Virus record (IMG/VR): IMGVR_UViG_3300028414_000593
Location: 1-29,866 of that record
DNA: 29,866 nt
Source: a virus
Reading direction: 5' to 3' (one strand)
Part shown: one piece after another, positions 6,118 to 14,065 of the stretch
Position numbering within the stretch: the first letter of the stretch is position 1
Layout of the letters: every line of letters starts with the position of its first letter
The notes under the pieces: model-generated
What the model was told of the DNA's origin: nothing
The model's input: the letters and a program-made list of their open reading frames with translations, nothing else
Databases searched by the model: none
Program-made: the position numbers and the translations under genes

Positions 6118-8421
6118 TTATATTTTGCAGCTATCACAGTCTTCATCATCGACGAGTCCTGGTGCTAATTGTTCTTCGTTTAGTTTGTTGACATCAAGTT
6201 CGCCTTGACCATCGAATGTATTAAAGTAATACAATTGTTTCCCGCCATATTTGTAAAACATCAACAAGTGTTGAATCATTACTGACATTGGTATTTTTTC
6301 ATCTTCGTAAAACTGTGGATTATAACTTGTATTAACACTGATGCCTTGATCAATGTATTTTTGTAATACTGCCATAATTTTTAAATAACCCTCTGGTGAC
6401 TTTTGATCCCATAGTAAATCATACTTGTTTTGCAAACGTCTGTATTCTGGTACTACTTGCTTTAATACACCGTGCTTTGATTGTTTAATACTAACAAGAC
6501 TACGTGGTGGTTCAATTCCATTCGTGCTGTTGCTAATTTGCGCTGATGTTTCTGCAGGCATAAGTGCCATTAGAGTTGAATTACGAATACCTGTTGCTTT
6601 AAGTTGTTCACGCAATCCTTTCCAATCTTGGCGTTCTTTATGCTTGACTAATTCATCAAGATCTTTTTTGTATGTTTCGTTAGGTGTAATTCCTTTTCCA
6701 TACTTTGTTTCTTTGTTGCCACTAATTGTGCCTTTTTCTACGGCTAAATCTGCACTTGCTTTAATAAGATTATAACTCCATGCTTCTGCCCATTCGTCAA
6801 CTAATTCTAATCCTGTTGCATCAATATCTTGATAGTTTAAATCATTCTTAGCCAGCCAGTATGCGAAGTTAACAATACCAACGCCAAGTGGACGTCTATG
6901 CATTGTGCTACGTTCTGCAGCCTTAACAGGATAGTTTTGGTAATCAAGTAATTCATCTAATGCCCTCACTGCCAATCTACAAACACGTTCAAAATCACGT
7001 GTGGTTCTAATATTGCCCCAATTAATTGCGGCAAGTGTACATAGGCTAATTTCACCATCTTCGTCCTCAAAGCTGTTCAATGGCTTTGTTGGTAAGTCAA
7101 TTTCTTGGCATAAATTTGACTGGTGAATAGGTGCTATTTCTTCATCAAATGCACCGTGTGTATTTGCATGGTCTACATTTTGTAAATATACACGCCCTGT
7201 ATTCTTACGTTCTTCCATAAAGCTACCAATTAGCTCAATTGCTGATACAGACTTTTTACGTATATGTGTGTTGCGTTCTGCTGTTTCGTAAAGACGTTTA
7301 AATTCATCTTGGTCATTAAAAAATGCTTCGTATAATCCAGGTACATCTGCTGGTGAGAATAATGTAATGTTTCCACCTGTAAGCAAACGTTCGTACATAA
7401 GTTTATTAAACTGTACACTGTAATCTAAGTGACGTACTCTGTTATCTTCTGTACCTTTGTTATTTTTTAATACTAATAAATCTTCTACTTCTAAATGCCA
7501 TATTGGATAATGCAATGTTGCTGCTCCGCCACGTACACCACCTTGGCTACATGACTTGACTGCACTTTGAAACATTTTGTAAAACGGAATAACTCCTGTA
7601 TGACTTGCATCGCCATTGCGAATAGGTGAGTTAATAGCACGTATGCTACCTGCACCAATACCAATGCCTGCTTTTTGACTCACATACTTTACAATAGCAC
7701 TACTAGTAGCATTAATAGAGTCAAGACTATCATCGGTCTCAATAAGTACACAACTGCTGAATTGACGTTGCGGCGTGCGGAGTCCGGCCATAATAGGAGT
7801 AGGTAAACTAATATCGAAATTACTAATAGCGTCATAAAAATCCTTTACATATTTTAATCTTGTTTTTTGTGGATAGTTAGCAAACAGTGTTGCTGAAATC
7901 ATCATGTATGCTATTTGTGGTGTTTCGTATATTGCACCTGTTACTCTATTTTGTACTAGATACTTTCCCCGAAACTGTTCCATGCCTGCAAATGCAATAT
8001 TTTCATCACGATCATGTCTAATATAGCTATCCATTTGAAAAATTTCTTCTGGACTATAAACGGCGAAAAAATTCTCATCGTAATAACCTAGTTCTACATT
8101 ACGTTTAGCAATTTCATTAAGACTACATGGCTCAAACTGTCCATATACTTCTTTACGTAAATGATAATTGATAAGTCTACCAGCTACCCATTGATAGTTT
8201 GGTGTTTCTTCACTAATAAGATCTGCGGCTGCTTTAATTAAAGTCTCTTGGACTTTTGCTGTTTCAATTCCATTGTAAAACGAAATATGACTTCTAATTT
8301 CTACTTCACTTGGACTAACGCCTGTTATTCCTTCACATGCATAAAAAACTACTTTGTGCATTTTTTCTAGATCAAGTTCCTCTTTAGTTTGATCTCTTTT
8401 AATTACTATTATATTTGTCAT
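6118..8421 (-). CDS. nrdA: Class Ia ribonucleotide reductase, alpha subunit
   Basis: A 767-residue catalytic subunit that reduces ribonucleoside diphosphates to deoxy forms. Residues 1-90 form an ATP cone, the allosteric activity site. Catalytic residues by comparison with E. coli: Cys224 (FSSCVLIET) and Cys461 (SLCTLAAINW) as the redox pair, Asn436, thiyl Cys438 and Glu440 (NLCQE), radical-relay Tyr731 and Tyr732 (QLYYFNT), and the flexible C-terminal pair Cys762/Cys765 (CDSCKI), which would be reduced by the glutaredoxin downstream. GGVRGGAAT marks the substrate loop. It is full length and intact. CGGA precedes the ATG. No clear promoter is visible in the 61 bases upstream, so transcription may come from further up. 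Confidence 0.97.
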   Translation of the reverse strand: MTNIIVIKRDQTKEELDLEKMHKVVFYACEGITGVSPSEVEIRSHISFYNGIETAKVQETLIKAAADLISEETPNYQWVAGRLINYHLRKEVYGQFEPCSLNEIAKRNVELGYYDENFFAVYSPEEIFQMDSYIRHDRDENIAFAGMEQFRGKYLVQNRVTGAIYETPQIAYMMISATLFANYPQKTRLKYVKDFYDAISNFDISLPTPIMAGLRTPQRQFSSCVLIETDDSLDSINATSSAIVKYVSQKAGIGIGAGSIRAINSPIRNGDASHTGVIPFYKMFQSAVKSCSQGGVRGGAATLHYPIWHLEVEDLLVLKNNKGTEDNRVRHLDYSVQFNKLMYERLLTGGNITLFSPADVPGLYEAFFNDQDEFKRLYETAERNTHIRKKSVSAIELIGSFMEERKNTGRVYLQNVDHANTHGAFDEEIAPIHQSNLCQEIDLPTKPLNSFEDEDGEISLCTLAAINWGNIRTTRDFERVCRLAVRALDELLDYQNYPVKAAERSTMHRRPLGVGIVNFAYWLAKNDLNYQDIDATGLELVDEWAEAWSYNLIKASADLAVEKGTISGNKETKYGKGITPNETYKKDLDELVKHKERQDWKGLREQLKATGIRNSTLMALMPAETSAQISNSTNGIEPPRSLVSIKQSKHGVLKQVVPEYRRLQNKYDLLWDQKSPEGYLKIMAVLQKYIDQGISVNTSYNPQFYEDEKIPMSVMIQHLLMFYKYGGKQLYYFNTFDGQGELDVNKLNEEQLAPGLVDDEDCDSCKI

Positions 8422-8482
8422 CTGTTATCCGTTTCTTTAATTAGCTGTAAGTTATTTACAATAACACTTGACGTATAAAGTA

Positions 8483-8917
8483 TTACGTTAACTCGCTAAC
8501 TTGCGTTTTTTCTAGTATAGTAGTGTTAGAATCTAAATCATTCACACTATTTACTTTACCATAATTATAATTTAAAATGTGTGTTTTGTCTACCAAAACT
8601 ATTAAAGAAATATAACTTTCTTTTGAGTTTTGTACAAGCAAAATCTCACATTCTGCATAACCTTCTAGCTGTAATGTATACGCTATTCCCAAAGCTACGT
8701 TATTCTCATCATAGACGCCTTCCCAAATAAAATCCCAAGGTTGGGTCCATGTACTGGCATCATAAATGTCTGTGTGCATACTAGACATCGGTGCCATTTT
8801 CCAAAAGTCTACAACGGCTTGTAGTCTTCCCAGATATTCCATATCTGATAAACTTTTACGAAATTGCCTCCACAAATTCAAACGTTGCTTAGGCGAACTC
8901 TGCCAAAATTCGTTCAT
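8483..8917 (-). CDS. Conserved marine T4-like phage protein, unknown function
   Basis: A 144-residue soluble protein with a Trp-rich N-terminal half (NEFWQSSPKQRLNLWRQFRK, then TWTQPWDFIW near 56-65). It resembles a family I associate with cyanomyovirus genomes, where the N-terminus reads as short helices and the STW.PWD element is constant. No catalytic motif is apparent. AAGG precedes the ATG, and the gene follows the tail-protein gene by 9 bases, so late co-expression is likely. A role as assembly factor or virion protein is an inference from position. Confidence 0.7.
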   Translation of the reverse strand: MNEFWQSSPKQRLNLWRQFRKSLSDMEYLGRLQAVVDFWKMAPMSSMHTDIYDASTWTQPWDFIWEGVYDENNVALGIAYTLQLEGYAECEILLVQNSKESYISLIVLVDKTHILNYNYGKVNSVNDLDSNTTILEKTQVSELT

Positions 8918-8926
8918 TGTATTACC

Positions 8927-9679
8927 TTACGAATTTTGTGTAGATGTTTGTGTGTAGTCGAAATTTAATTCAGTTGTAATCGATGTGTTAAAATTTAATT
9001 TAAATATTTTACCAGTATTTGTTAGTGAAAATTCAACATCACTTAATTCACTGTCGCCAAAATACTTATCTTCAATATTACTGTTTGTGGTGCCTGACAC
9101 TAATATAGTTAATGTGCCTTTACGCATTTTGCCTGCTACGTTAAACAATGTATAATTCATAACAATAGTATTTTTAATATCGCTATTAAACTCTATGCCA
9201 TCTATTTCTTTTACTACATTGCCACTGTTGGTAAATGCTGTTGAATGTAATTTGGTACCAGTTTCGGCAGTAAAAGATGTCACTTCTTTATTATAATGTA
9301 ATGTAAAAGTGTCGTTAAAAGCAGGTGCTCTTCCAAGTCCATGATTGAATGTAAGTGCATCATCATTAATGTCAACACTTGATCCTGGAATAACTAGTGG
9401 GTCAGATGTAGGATTTTGGCCATCATACACAGAAATAGAAAATTCACTTATTCCGTCTAGATCCAATGGTACAACTGATCCTGCACTCTTAACTGTAAAC
9501 TTAACTGTTGCTGTAGTAGTATCTGTACCAGCATCGTCGCCAGTTCTTTGGTCTGTTAGTTGTCCAAGAAATAATCTTTGCTCGTCTGTTGCAAGCATAA
9601 ATTCGCCAGGTGCTAATACAGGTAAATTTGTCAATATGTCTTTTTTGATTATAATCTGTGATACTTTAGTTGTTGCCAT
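8927..9679 (-). CDS. Virion structural protein (tail fibre or whisker type)
   Basis: A 250-residue beta-rich protein. The N-terminus (NLPVLAPGEFMLATDEQRLFLGQ, residues about 18-40) is the motif found at the start of many phage tail fibre and structural proteins, where it probably forms an attachment module. The rest consists of alternating beta strands rich in Thr, Ser and Asn, with no membrane segment. It is preceded by GAGGAA at good spacing, and a CATAAATA late element lies at 9707-9714, supporting late expression. Its specific place in the tail cannot be read from sequence alone. Confidence 0.7.
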   Translation of the reverse strand: MATTKVSQIIIKKDILTNLPVLAPGEFMLATDEQRLFLGQLTDQRTGDDAGTDTTTATVKFTVKSAGSVVPLDLDGISEFSISVYDGQNPTSDPLVIPGSSVDINDDALTFNHGLGRAPAFNDTFTLHYNKEVTSFTAETGTKLHSTAFTNSGNVVKEIDGIEFNSDIKNTIVMNYTLFNVAGKMRKGTLTILVSGTTNSNIEDKYFGDSELSDVEFSLTNTGKIFKLNFNTSITTELNFDYTQTSTQNS

Positions 9680-9706
9680 CTGCTATTCCTCGTTTTCTAT
9701 ATACTG

Positions 9707-9714
9707 TATTTATG
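9707..9714 (-). promoter_or_regulatory. Late promoter CATAAATA for the tail protein gene
   Basis: Minus-strand CATAAATA, 7 of 8 to the T4 late octamer, at the very end of the nuclease gene and 28 bases upstream of the tail-protein ATG, leaving a short leader with GAGGAA. Confidence 0.55.
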
Positions 9715-10402
9715 AAGACATGCCATAAAACTTCTCTAATCTCTTGGCCCATTGTGTAGCCCAATAAGAAAAGTCTTCTTCGGTAGATTCAAACAGTTGC
9801 CACTGGCAATCACCACTACACATAAAGATGGCAATGTTTTCAATCTTTGTTTCAAACATCTCATTATGTGCTAATGCATATGCGGCTCCTTGTAAAAAGT
9901 AGTCGTCAATCCATTCACGTTTTTTAGGTTTGTTAGTTTGCTTAAAATCCATAATAGTTGGCTTGTCTTTATACATGCCCACTAAATCTGTTGTACCTGC
10001 ATATAAATTAGCGGCACATAAATTTACTTCTGTGCCCCATATTTCATTTACATCATTTTCAATATTGTCAATAACAACTTGTGCCATATCCTTGGCTTGT
10101 CTGTGTACAATATTATTTCCAGGGTTATATGTTTCGTATTCACCTAATGCCCAATGTTCTAATATATTGTGCATAACTGTTCCACGATTAGCGGCAGTTG
10201 TAGTAATACGTTGTGCTTCTTCTGTTCCAACACGTTTACGCCAGTTAGCTAATGCTTGTCGCTTTTCTGCTGGTTGTGTAGCACTTAGGATTGTTGTTAC
10301 ACTTGGAACTGGATCGCCGTATGGATTCTCATATAGACGCTTTCCATCTACACTCTGACGCTTTAGTTCTTTGTAATCGTATTTTTTGGTAATGTTTATC
10401 AT
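9710..10402 (-). CDS. PD-(D/E)XK nuclease, RecB/Cas4-like exonuclease
   Basis: A 230-residue nuclease of the RecB-like PD-(D/E)XK group. RGTVMHNILEHW (73-84) carries the characteristic histidine helix, TTDLVG (118-123) the first acidic residue, IMDFKQTN (130-137) the D-x-K core and LQGAAYALA (150-158) the QxxxY-type helix. No four-cysteine iron-sulphur cluster as in Cas4 is evident. Such stand-alone nucleases are common in T4-like marine phages and may act in host DNA breakdown or recombination. The ATG at 10402 is exactly 6 bases after a -10 box, so the mRNA should be leaderless. The promoter lies across the end of the SGNH gene. Confidence 0.85.
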   Translation of the reverse strand: MINITKKYDYKELKRQSVDGKRLYENPYGDPVPSVTTILSATQPAEKRQALANWRKRVGTEEAQRITTTAANRGTVMHNILEHWALGEYETYNPGNNIVHRQAKDMAQVVIDNIENDVNEIWGTEVNLCAANLYAGTTDLVGMYKDKPTIMDFKQTNKPKKREWIDDYFLQGAAYALAHNEMFETKIENIAIFMCSGDCQWQLFESTEEDFSYWATQWAKRLEKFYGMSS

Positions 10403-10408
10403 AGTATT

Positions 10409-10437
10409 AGTATACTACTAATTTACTAAAAAGTCAA
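10409..10437 (-). promoter_or_regulatory. Sigma70-type promoter of the nuclease gene, leaderless geometry
   Basis: Minus-strand TTGACT (10432-10437), 17-nt spacer, TATACT (10409-10414), then AATACT and the ATG. The 15 bases TATACTAATACTATG are identical to those at the uvsW promoter. It overlaps the last codon of the upstream gene. Confidence 0.75.
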
Positions 10438-11228
10438 GTGGTTAGTGCTGATTTAACTTTGTGATTTGCAAGAATATATTCGTCTAATAATCTCTTATTT
10501 CCATGTGGATTAAGATGTTGATCTATCTTGCTTATTGTTATTCCGAGTTGATAATATGGAGTTTGCCAATTGCCTTTAGTGAAATGAGTTTCTACATCTA
10601 CATCCCACGTAGTTGAAGAACGAGTTGGTAGATCTGTTCCGTTCTCATTAGTAACTTGATGACTAAACCGTGTCCAATCAAGTAAAAATATATGCTCAAA
10701 ATTATATAATTTTTCTACGTTTGAATACCATTTTAATTCCCAATCTGTACGCCATTGATTATTACAGTACTGTACTCTCCAAAAATTCTTATTTTTCTCA
10801 AAGTACTTTGCAACGTCATCAAATTCTGTATCTTCTAGACGATCGTTGGGACCATAAGCCCTGTTTGGTCCACTATTGGTGCTACCCCACATAAAAGAAA
10901 AATCACATAGCCACTCTGTCCAATTGTTTCCGATGCTGTGGGTTTTTATGAATTTAAAATCATGTCCTGTTACATCAAATTCAAGTTGCCAGCGACCTAA
11001 ATATGTTCTGTTTAAGAATATAATATCTGCGCCCCACATTTTAGCATCTAATAGAGCCAGCTGAAATCCTTGTATTCCTTGGCCGCCTCTGGAATAATTT
11101 CTATATTCGTGTTGTGGGAATTTTTGAGACAACTGAAATGTCCAGTTGTTCTTGCCTTGTGTTTCTTGTTCGAGTCCAGCAAAATGACTGCACCCAATGA
11201 AGGCTATCTTCTTAGATGCAGTCGTCAT
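10434..11228 (-). CDS. SGNH/GDSL-type hydrolase-like protein
   Basis: A 264-residue protein with the layout of SGNH esterases. Block I is IAFIGCSHFAG with candidate nucleophile Ser14 after a beta strand, block II is NYSRGGQGIQGF (about 44-55), and the C-terminal block is DQHLNPHG (236-243) with Asp236 and His238 in the D-x-H arrangement seen in DltD/AlgX-like members. The usual GxND block III is not clear (IFLNRT is the best candidate), so activity is uncertain. Phage SGNH enzymes often deacetylate surface or virion sugars; the substrate here is unknown. It starts 2 bases after the nitroreductase stop and lacks a visible Shine-Dalgarno site, which suggests reinitiation. Confidence 0.7.
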   Translation of the reverse strand: MTTASKKIAFIGCSHFAGLEQETQGKNNWTFQLSQKFPQHEYRNYSRGGQGIQGFQLALLDAKMWGADIIFLNRTYLGRWQLEFDVTGHDFKFIKTHSIGNNWTEWLCDFSFMWGSTNSGPNRAYGPNDRLEDTEFDDVAKYFEKNKNFWRVQYCNNQWRTDWELKWYSNVEKLYNFEHIFLLDWTRFSHQVTNENGTDLPTRSSTTWDVDVETHFTKGNWQTPYYQLGITISKIDQHLNPHGNKRLLDEYILANHKVKSALTT

Positions 11229-11230
11229 GT

Positions 11231-11938
11231 TTATGTAATTCTATAATATCTTGGATCGTCTCTATCGCTATCGTCTGGTGGAGAATATTCGTGGTCTGCA
11301 ACTAATGGATGGTCGCGCATTTGCAAATATCCATCCGGTCCTGTCCATTCTTCTACTGGATATCCTGCGCCAACCATTAGTCCTGCATGATTAAAATCAT
11401 CTCTGCCTGACCATTCTTTAATTAGTGCTGTAATTGGTCCAGGTTCAAAACATACACAATTACCTGTGTGTAGTCCTTGTCTGTTAGCTTCTAATACTAA
11501 CATTCCCATTCCAGTACCCATTGCAAATCTACTGTTTTGTTCTTCTTCGTTATCTATATCAATTTGGGTTGGATCCCAAAAATCTTCTTCTGGATAATCT
11601 GGTGTTGGATCACAAGCGGCAAATACAAATAGCACCGGTGCTAGTACCTGTGCATTACCTACAAACGTTGCTGGTGTTCCATCTTTGTTTATTTTTGGCA
11701 TGTGCTTTAATGCATTAGCTTCGTCTGGTCGTGCTGTATGTTTCCATATAGCATTACATTTTTCAGCGTTTGTAATTGCATATAAATCAAAATACCGTCT
11801 ACCCTGTTTAAATGGGCCGCCGGTTCCAACTTTTTGTAAATGTTCGATTAGCTCTTCAGGAACTGCATCTGATTTATAGTTTCTCGCACAAATCTTTGAT
11901 CTGTTTACTGCATTGAGTGTTTCTTGTAGATCTTTCAC
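11231..11938 (-). CDS. Nitroreductase-family flavoprotein
   Basis: A 235-residue protein with nitroreductase features. The N-terminal NRSKICARNYKSDAVPEELI (13-32) matches the R.S.R.Y....VP.E.I opening that binds FMN phosphate, the central PVLFVFAACD strand precedes an acidic insert, MGMLVLEANRQGLHTGNC matches the helix with the G-L-G/T-C region, and VGAGYPVE corresponds to the common IG.P end strand. Members use FMN and NAD(P)H to reduce quinones, nitro compounds or flavins; the physiological substrate is not readable. It starts with GTG, supported by AAGGGG upstream and by the conserved N-terminus directly after. It is the first gene after a 78-base gap and is followed closely by the SGNH gene. 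Confidence 0.85.
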   Translation of the reverse strand: MKDLQETLNAVNRSKICARNYKSDAVPEELIEHLQKVGTGGPFKQGRRYFDLYAITNAEKCNAIWKHTARPDEANALKHMPKINKDGTPATFVGNAQVLAPVLFVFAACDPTPDYPEEDFWDPTQIDIDNEEEQNSRFAMGTGMGMLVLEANRQGLHTGNCVCFEPGPITALIKEWSGRDDFNHAGLMVGAGYPVEEWTGPDGYLQMRDHPLVADHEYSPPDDSDRDDPRYYRIT

Positions 11939-12022
11939 TGTATTTCCCCTTATATTATACTCTATTAAGTGTTTAATATTTGTGTCTCGTCTTGCAACGT
12001 AGGGACACTGTTTATATTATAC
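11939..12022 (-). promoter_or_regulatory. Leader with duplicated -10-like element before the nitroreductase
   Basis: The 11-base sequence GTATAATATAA occurs twice on the minus strand, at 12012-12022 and 11950-11960, 62 bases apart. Each contains TATAAT, but no -35 hexamer is visible at the right distance. Between them GTGTC and GACAC can form a 5-bp hairpin. Possibly tandem activator-dependent promoters; weak evidence. Confidence 0.35.
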
Positions 12023-12316
12023 GTCTGCTCGTGTTTGATTAGATCTCGATGCGCCGCTTGTTTCGAATTCGTTAATAGCTGCCATTTCTGCTAGGTAGGC
12101 ATCACATGCTGCTGAATCAACAAACTTAATTACTGACTGATATGTGCCATTACCGTTGTCGGTTTCTGTCAAATCTAAGATCTTGCCTTCTGCTTCAAAT
12201 CTTTCGTGAATAACAATTGCTGCATCACTGATTATTGCATCTTCGGGTACTGTGCCGGCATCATGTGCTTCTGCAATTAGATCTGGAGTTATTGTTGTTG
12301 TTAAATTATGTGCCAT
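12017..12316 (-). CDS. Small protein, unknown, within the structural block
   Basis: A 99-residue acidic soluble protein. The N-terminal 35 residues (NLTTTITPDLIAEAHDAG, then DAAIVIHERFEAEGK) read as short helices. The middle (TETDNGNGTYQSVIKFVDSAACDAYLAEM) resembles the small marine-phage proteins that occur beside tail-fibre genes, with F/Y-VD...A..Y spacing. A strong AGGAG lies before the ATG. It follows the preceding structural gene by 21 bases and is probably on the same late transcript. Function unknown. Confidence 0.65.
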   Translation of the reverse strand: MAHNLTTTITPDLIAEAHDAGTVPEDAIISDAAIVIHERFEAEGKILDLTETDNGNGTYQSVIKFVDSAACDAYLAEMAAINEFETSGASRSNQTRADV

Positions 12317-12337
12317 AGTGGGTATTCTCCTTGTAAT

Positions 12338-12955
12338 TTACCAATATATATGCCATCTGAAAGTCTTTCCAGTAGCTGAATTTGTTAGTCTGTTTACTTT
12401 GTAACCTAAATTACCAAAGTACTTAATTACTGCGTTCATTTGGTTATCTAATGCTCTGTCAGTAAGTGCACCTTGCCATGAAGTAAAGTATGTTGTACTA
12501 GTAGGCGTAGGTGGGACATAGATTCCATCAGTGAAACCTAATGCCGTGTTTGCTGTTCCAGTTCCTATTTCATAGGACCAAGTAGCTGATGCATCAAGTA
12601 CAACATTTAAAACTAAATATCCAGCATCCTTTGATGCTGTTATACCTGTTACCGCTGCATCATTAATGTCTGCAATAATAGAGTTTAAGTTTGTTCCTGT
12701 TGTGCCTAATGTAATTGTTGTTGAATTGATAATAAGTGTATCACCTACATTAACTGTTGGAGAATTTACTGTACCAATCTTTATTGTGCTAGGAGTACAT
12801 TCAGTCATTGTTGTTCCATCGCCGATATAAGTTTCATATACACCGGTTGCACTTGTTGTTATAATAGCATTCATGATGGCAGTACACTCGTTAAAAACAA
12901 CCATATCTTGTGAGCTTTTTGCTCTTGCCTGTGCTGCGTTTAATCCTATGTTCAT
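12338..12955 (-). CDS. Virion structural protein
   Basis: A 205-residue protein. Helical residues 1-40 are followed by a beta-rich Thr/Gly/Ile segment (about 40-150) with a stretch like the flagellin hook IN motif (NSIIADINDAAVTGITASK). The C-terminus (TDRALDNQMNAVIKYFGNLGY, ending TFRWHIYW) is an element I associate with cyanomyovirus structural proteins. No membrane segment. It overlaps the upstream 99-residue gene by four bases (ATGA). Probably a tail or neck component expressed late. The hook-like segment suggests a beta module for assembly rather than homology to flagella. Confidence 0.65.
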   Translation of the reverse strand: MNIGLNAAQARAKSSQDMVVFNECTAIMNAIITTSATGVYETYIGDGTTMTECTPSTIKIGTVNSPTVNVGDTLIINSTTITLGTTGTNLNSIIADINDAAVTGITASKDAGYLVLNVVLDASATWSYEIGTGTANTALGFTDGIYVPPTPTSTTYFTSWQGALTDRALDNQMNAVIKYFGNLGYKVNRLTNSATGKTFRWHIYW

Positions 12956-13251
12956 TTGCTCATCTCTTTGTCTACTTTTTTCTTAGCCAGTTTTGCAACT
13001 GTCTTATCTTGTTTTTCCGGATCAGGTGCATCAACATCGCCATCATTGTTAAAGAACACTACATCATCCTTGATTGTATTTACAACGGGGATACTATCAA
13101 GTAAGTCACGTAGTTCTTGTTCATCAACATGCATGTTTTGTGCATCTAATGTTTTTTCTAATGTATCCAACGATAAAGAAGTTGACCCTTCTGCAGTCAT
13201 CACTGACAGCAGATCAATTAGAGTATGCCTTATTAAATCGTTGTATCTCAT
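12952..13251 (-). CDS. Small acidic protein of the head-assembly block
   Basis: A 99-residue protein. The N-terminal 75 residues could form a small helical or winged fold (RYNDLIRHTLIDLLSVMTAE, then DEQELRDLLDSIPVVNTIKDDVVFF), and the C-terminal 25 residues are charged and lysine-rich (VAKLAKKKVDKE). The stop of the upstream acidic protein abuts its ATG directly (TAAATG), and its own stop overlaps the next gene (ATGA), so it is translationally coupled on both sides. No family recognised. Its surroundings suggest a role in capsid or tail assembly. Confidence 0.6.
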   Translation of the reverse strand: MRYNDLIRHTLIDLLSVMTAEGSTSLSLDTLEKTLDAQNMHVDEQELRDLLDSIPVVNTIKDDVVFFNNDGDVDAPDPEKQDKTVAKLAKKKVDKEMSK

Positions 13252-14028
13252 TTACTTATTCTTTAACTGTGCGAATGCTTGTTTAAGAATAGCTGGTGAT
13301 ACTTTACCTTCCGCTTGTGCTTCTTTAATAGTACGTACTGCTGCCAAGTATGCATCTTCTTTCATTTCACGTCCGTCCATGTCAGAATCGGCATCCATTG
13401 CATCTGCTCCACCAAACTCATCGTCCATTGGTGCATCCATAGGAGCGTCTAAATCATCAAGACCTGCTTCCATGTCGCCTTCTGGTTCACCCATTGGCAT
13501 ATCCATGTCTGTTGTTTCTGGTGCCATACCTTGTGCTGTTAACACTGCATTTCCAACTTGCTCATTTGCAGACTTAACTGCATCTAATGCCGAGCCAATT
13601 GCTGCTTCGGCACTTGAATTAAATGCGTCTGCTTCTGCTGTACCTACTTGTTCTTTCATAGCATTATGAATACTCATTAAGTCTTCAACTTGCATACTTG
13701 CTAAGTTTTCAGCCATTTTTTGTAAGTCATCTGCCATTTGTTTTGCCGCTAGTAGGACTTCAGCTTGATCTAAATCAGCTGATTCTTCTAGCTTCTTTTT
13801 CTCTATTGCCATGTCCATTCCTTCCGCAATTAATAGTAGCTTTTGAAAATCTTTATGAGACACGTCTTGTCCTGCATCTCTTAGACTTGTTATTTTTCTT
13901 TGTGTAGACTCTTGTATTGCTTCTAACTTAGAGCTAGGTGCATTAAAGTCTAGTTTTAAACTAAACACATCGTCAAGCACACGCTTGAGCGTTGTTAGTT
14001 TGTTTTCTTGTAATTGTTGTAATTCCAT
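13252..14028 (-). CDS. Acidic scaffold-like protein
   Basis: A 258-residue, mostly helical protein. Residues 1-165 are predicted coiled or helical (LTTLKRVLDDVFSLKLDF, LQKMAENLASMQVEDLM). Residues 174-219 are a very acidic Met/Asp/Glu/Pro/Gly stretch with repeats such as APMDAPMDDE, and a basic helix of about 35 residues closes the protein. Helical, highly charged proteins of this kind act as prohead core or scaffold proteins in T4-like phages, but no specific T4 match is claimed. The ATG at 14028 is preferred over upstream frame extension because CGGGG and a CATAAATA late promoter lie just before it. Confidence 0.65.
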   Translation of the reverse strand: MELQQLQENKLTTLKRVLDDVFSLKLDFNAPSSKLEAIQESTQRKITSLRDAGQDVSHKDFQKLLLIAEGMDMAIEKKKLEESADLDQAEVLLAAKQMADDLQKMAENLASMQVEDLMSIHNAMKEQVGTAEADAFNSSAEAAIGSALDAVKSANEQVGNAVLTAQGMAPETTDMDMPMGEPEGDMEAGLDDLDAPMDAPMDDEFGGADAMDADSDMDGREMKEDAYLAAVRTIKEAQAEGKVSPAILKQAFAQLKNK

Positions 14029-14056
14029 GTTAGAACCCCGTTTTCCTGTTATATTG

Positions 14057-14064
14057 TATTTATG
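14057..14064 (-). promoter_or_regulatory. Late promoter CATAAATA for the scaffold-like gene
   Basis: Minus-strand CATAAATA, 7 of 8 to the T4 late octamer, sits immediately before the stop of the upstream gene and 28 bases before the ATG at 14028, with CGGGG in the leader. Confidence 0.6.
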
Positions 14065-14065
14065 C

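Noticed and set aside
7230-7418. 62-residue minus-strand frame inside nrdA
   Set aside because: Lies fully within a clearly conserved part of nrdA in another frame; no start signal.
8422-8482. Promoter for nrdA
   Set aside because: Only loose TATACG-like and TTG-like words are present, without correct spacing, so no promoter is called.
9710-10402. Cas4 protein or CRISPR-related gene
   Set aside because: The nuclease core is RecB-like, but the four-cysteine cluster of Cas4 is not seen and no repeat array lies in the window.
13381-13510. Repetitive-looking tract resembling a short tandem repeat
   Set aside because: It encodes the acidic Met/Asp/Pro stretch of the scaffold-like protein; the repeats are irregular and explained by coding.
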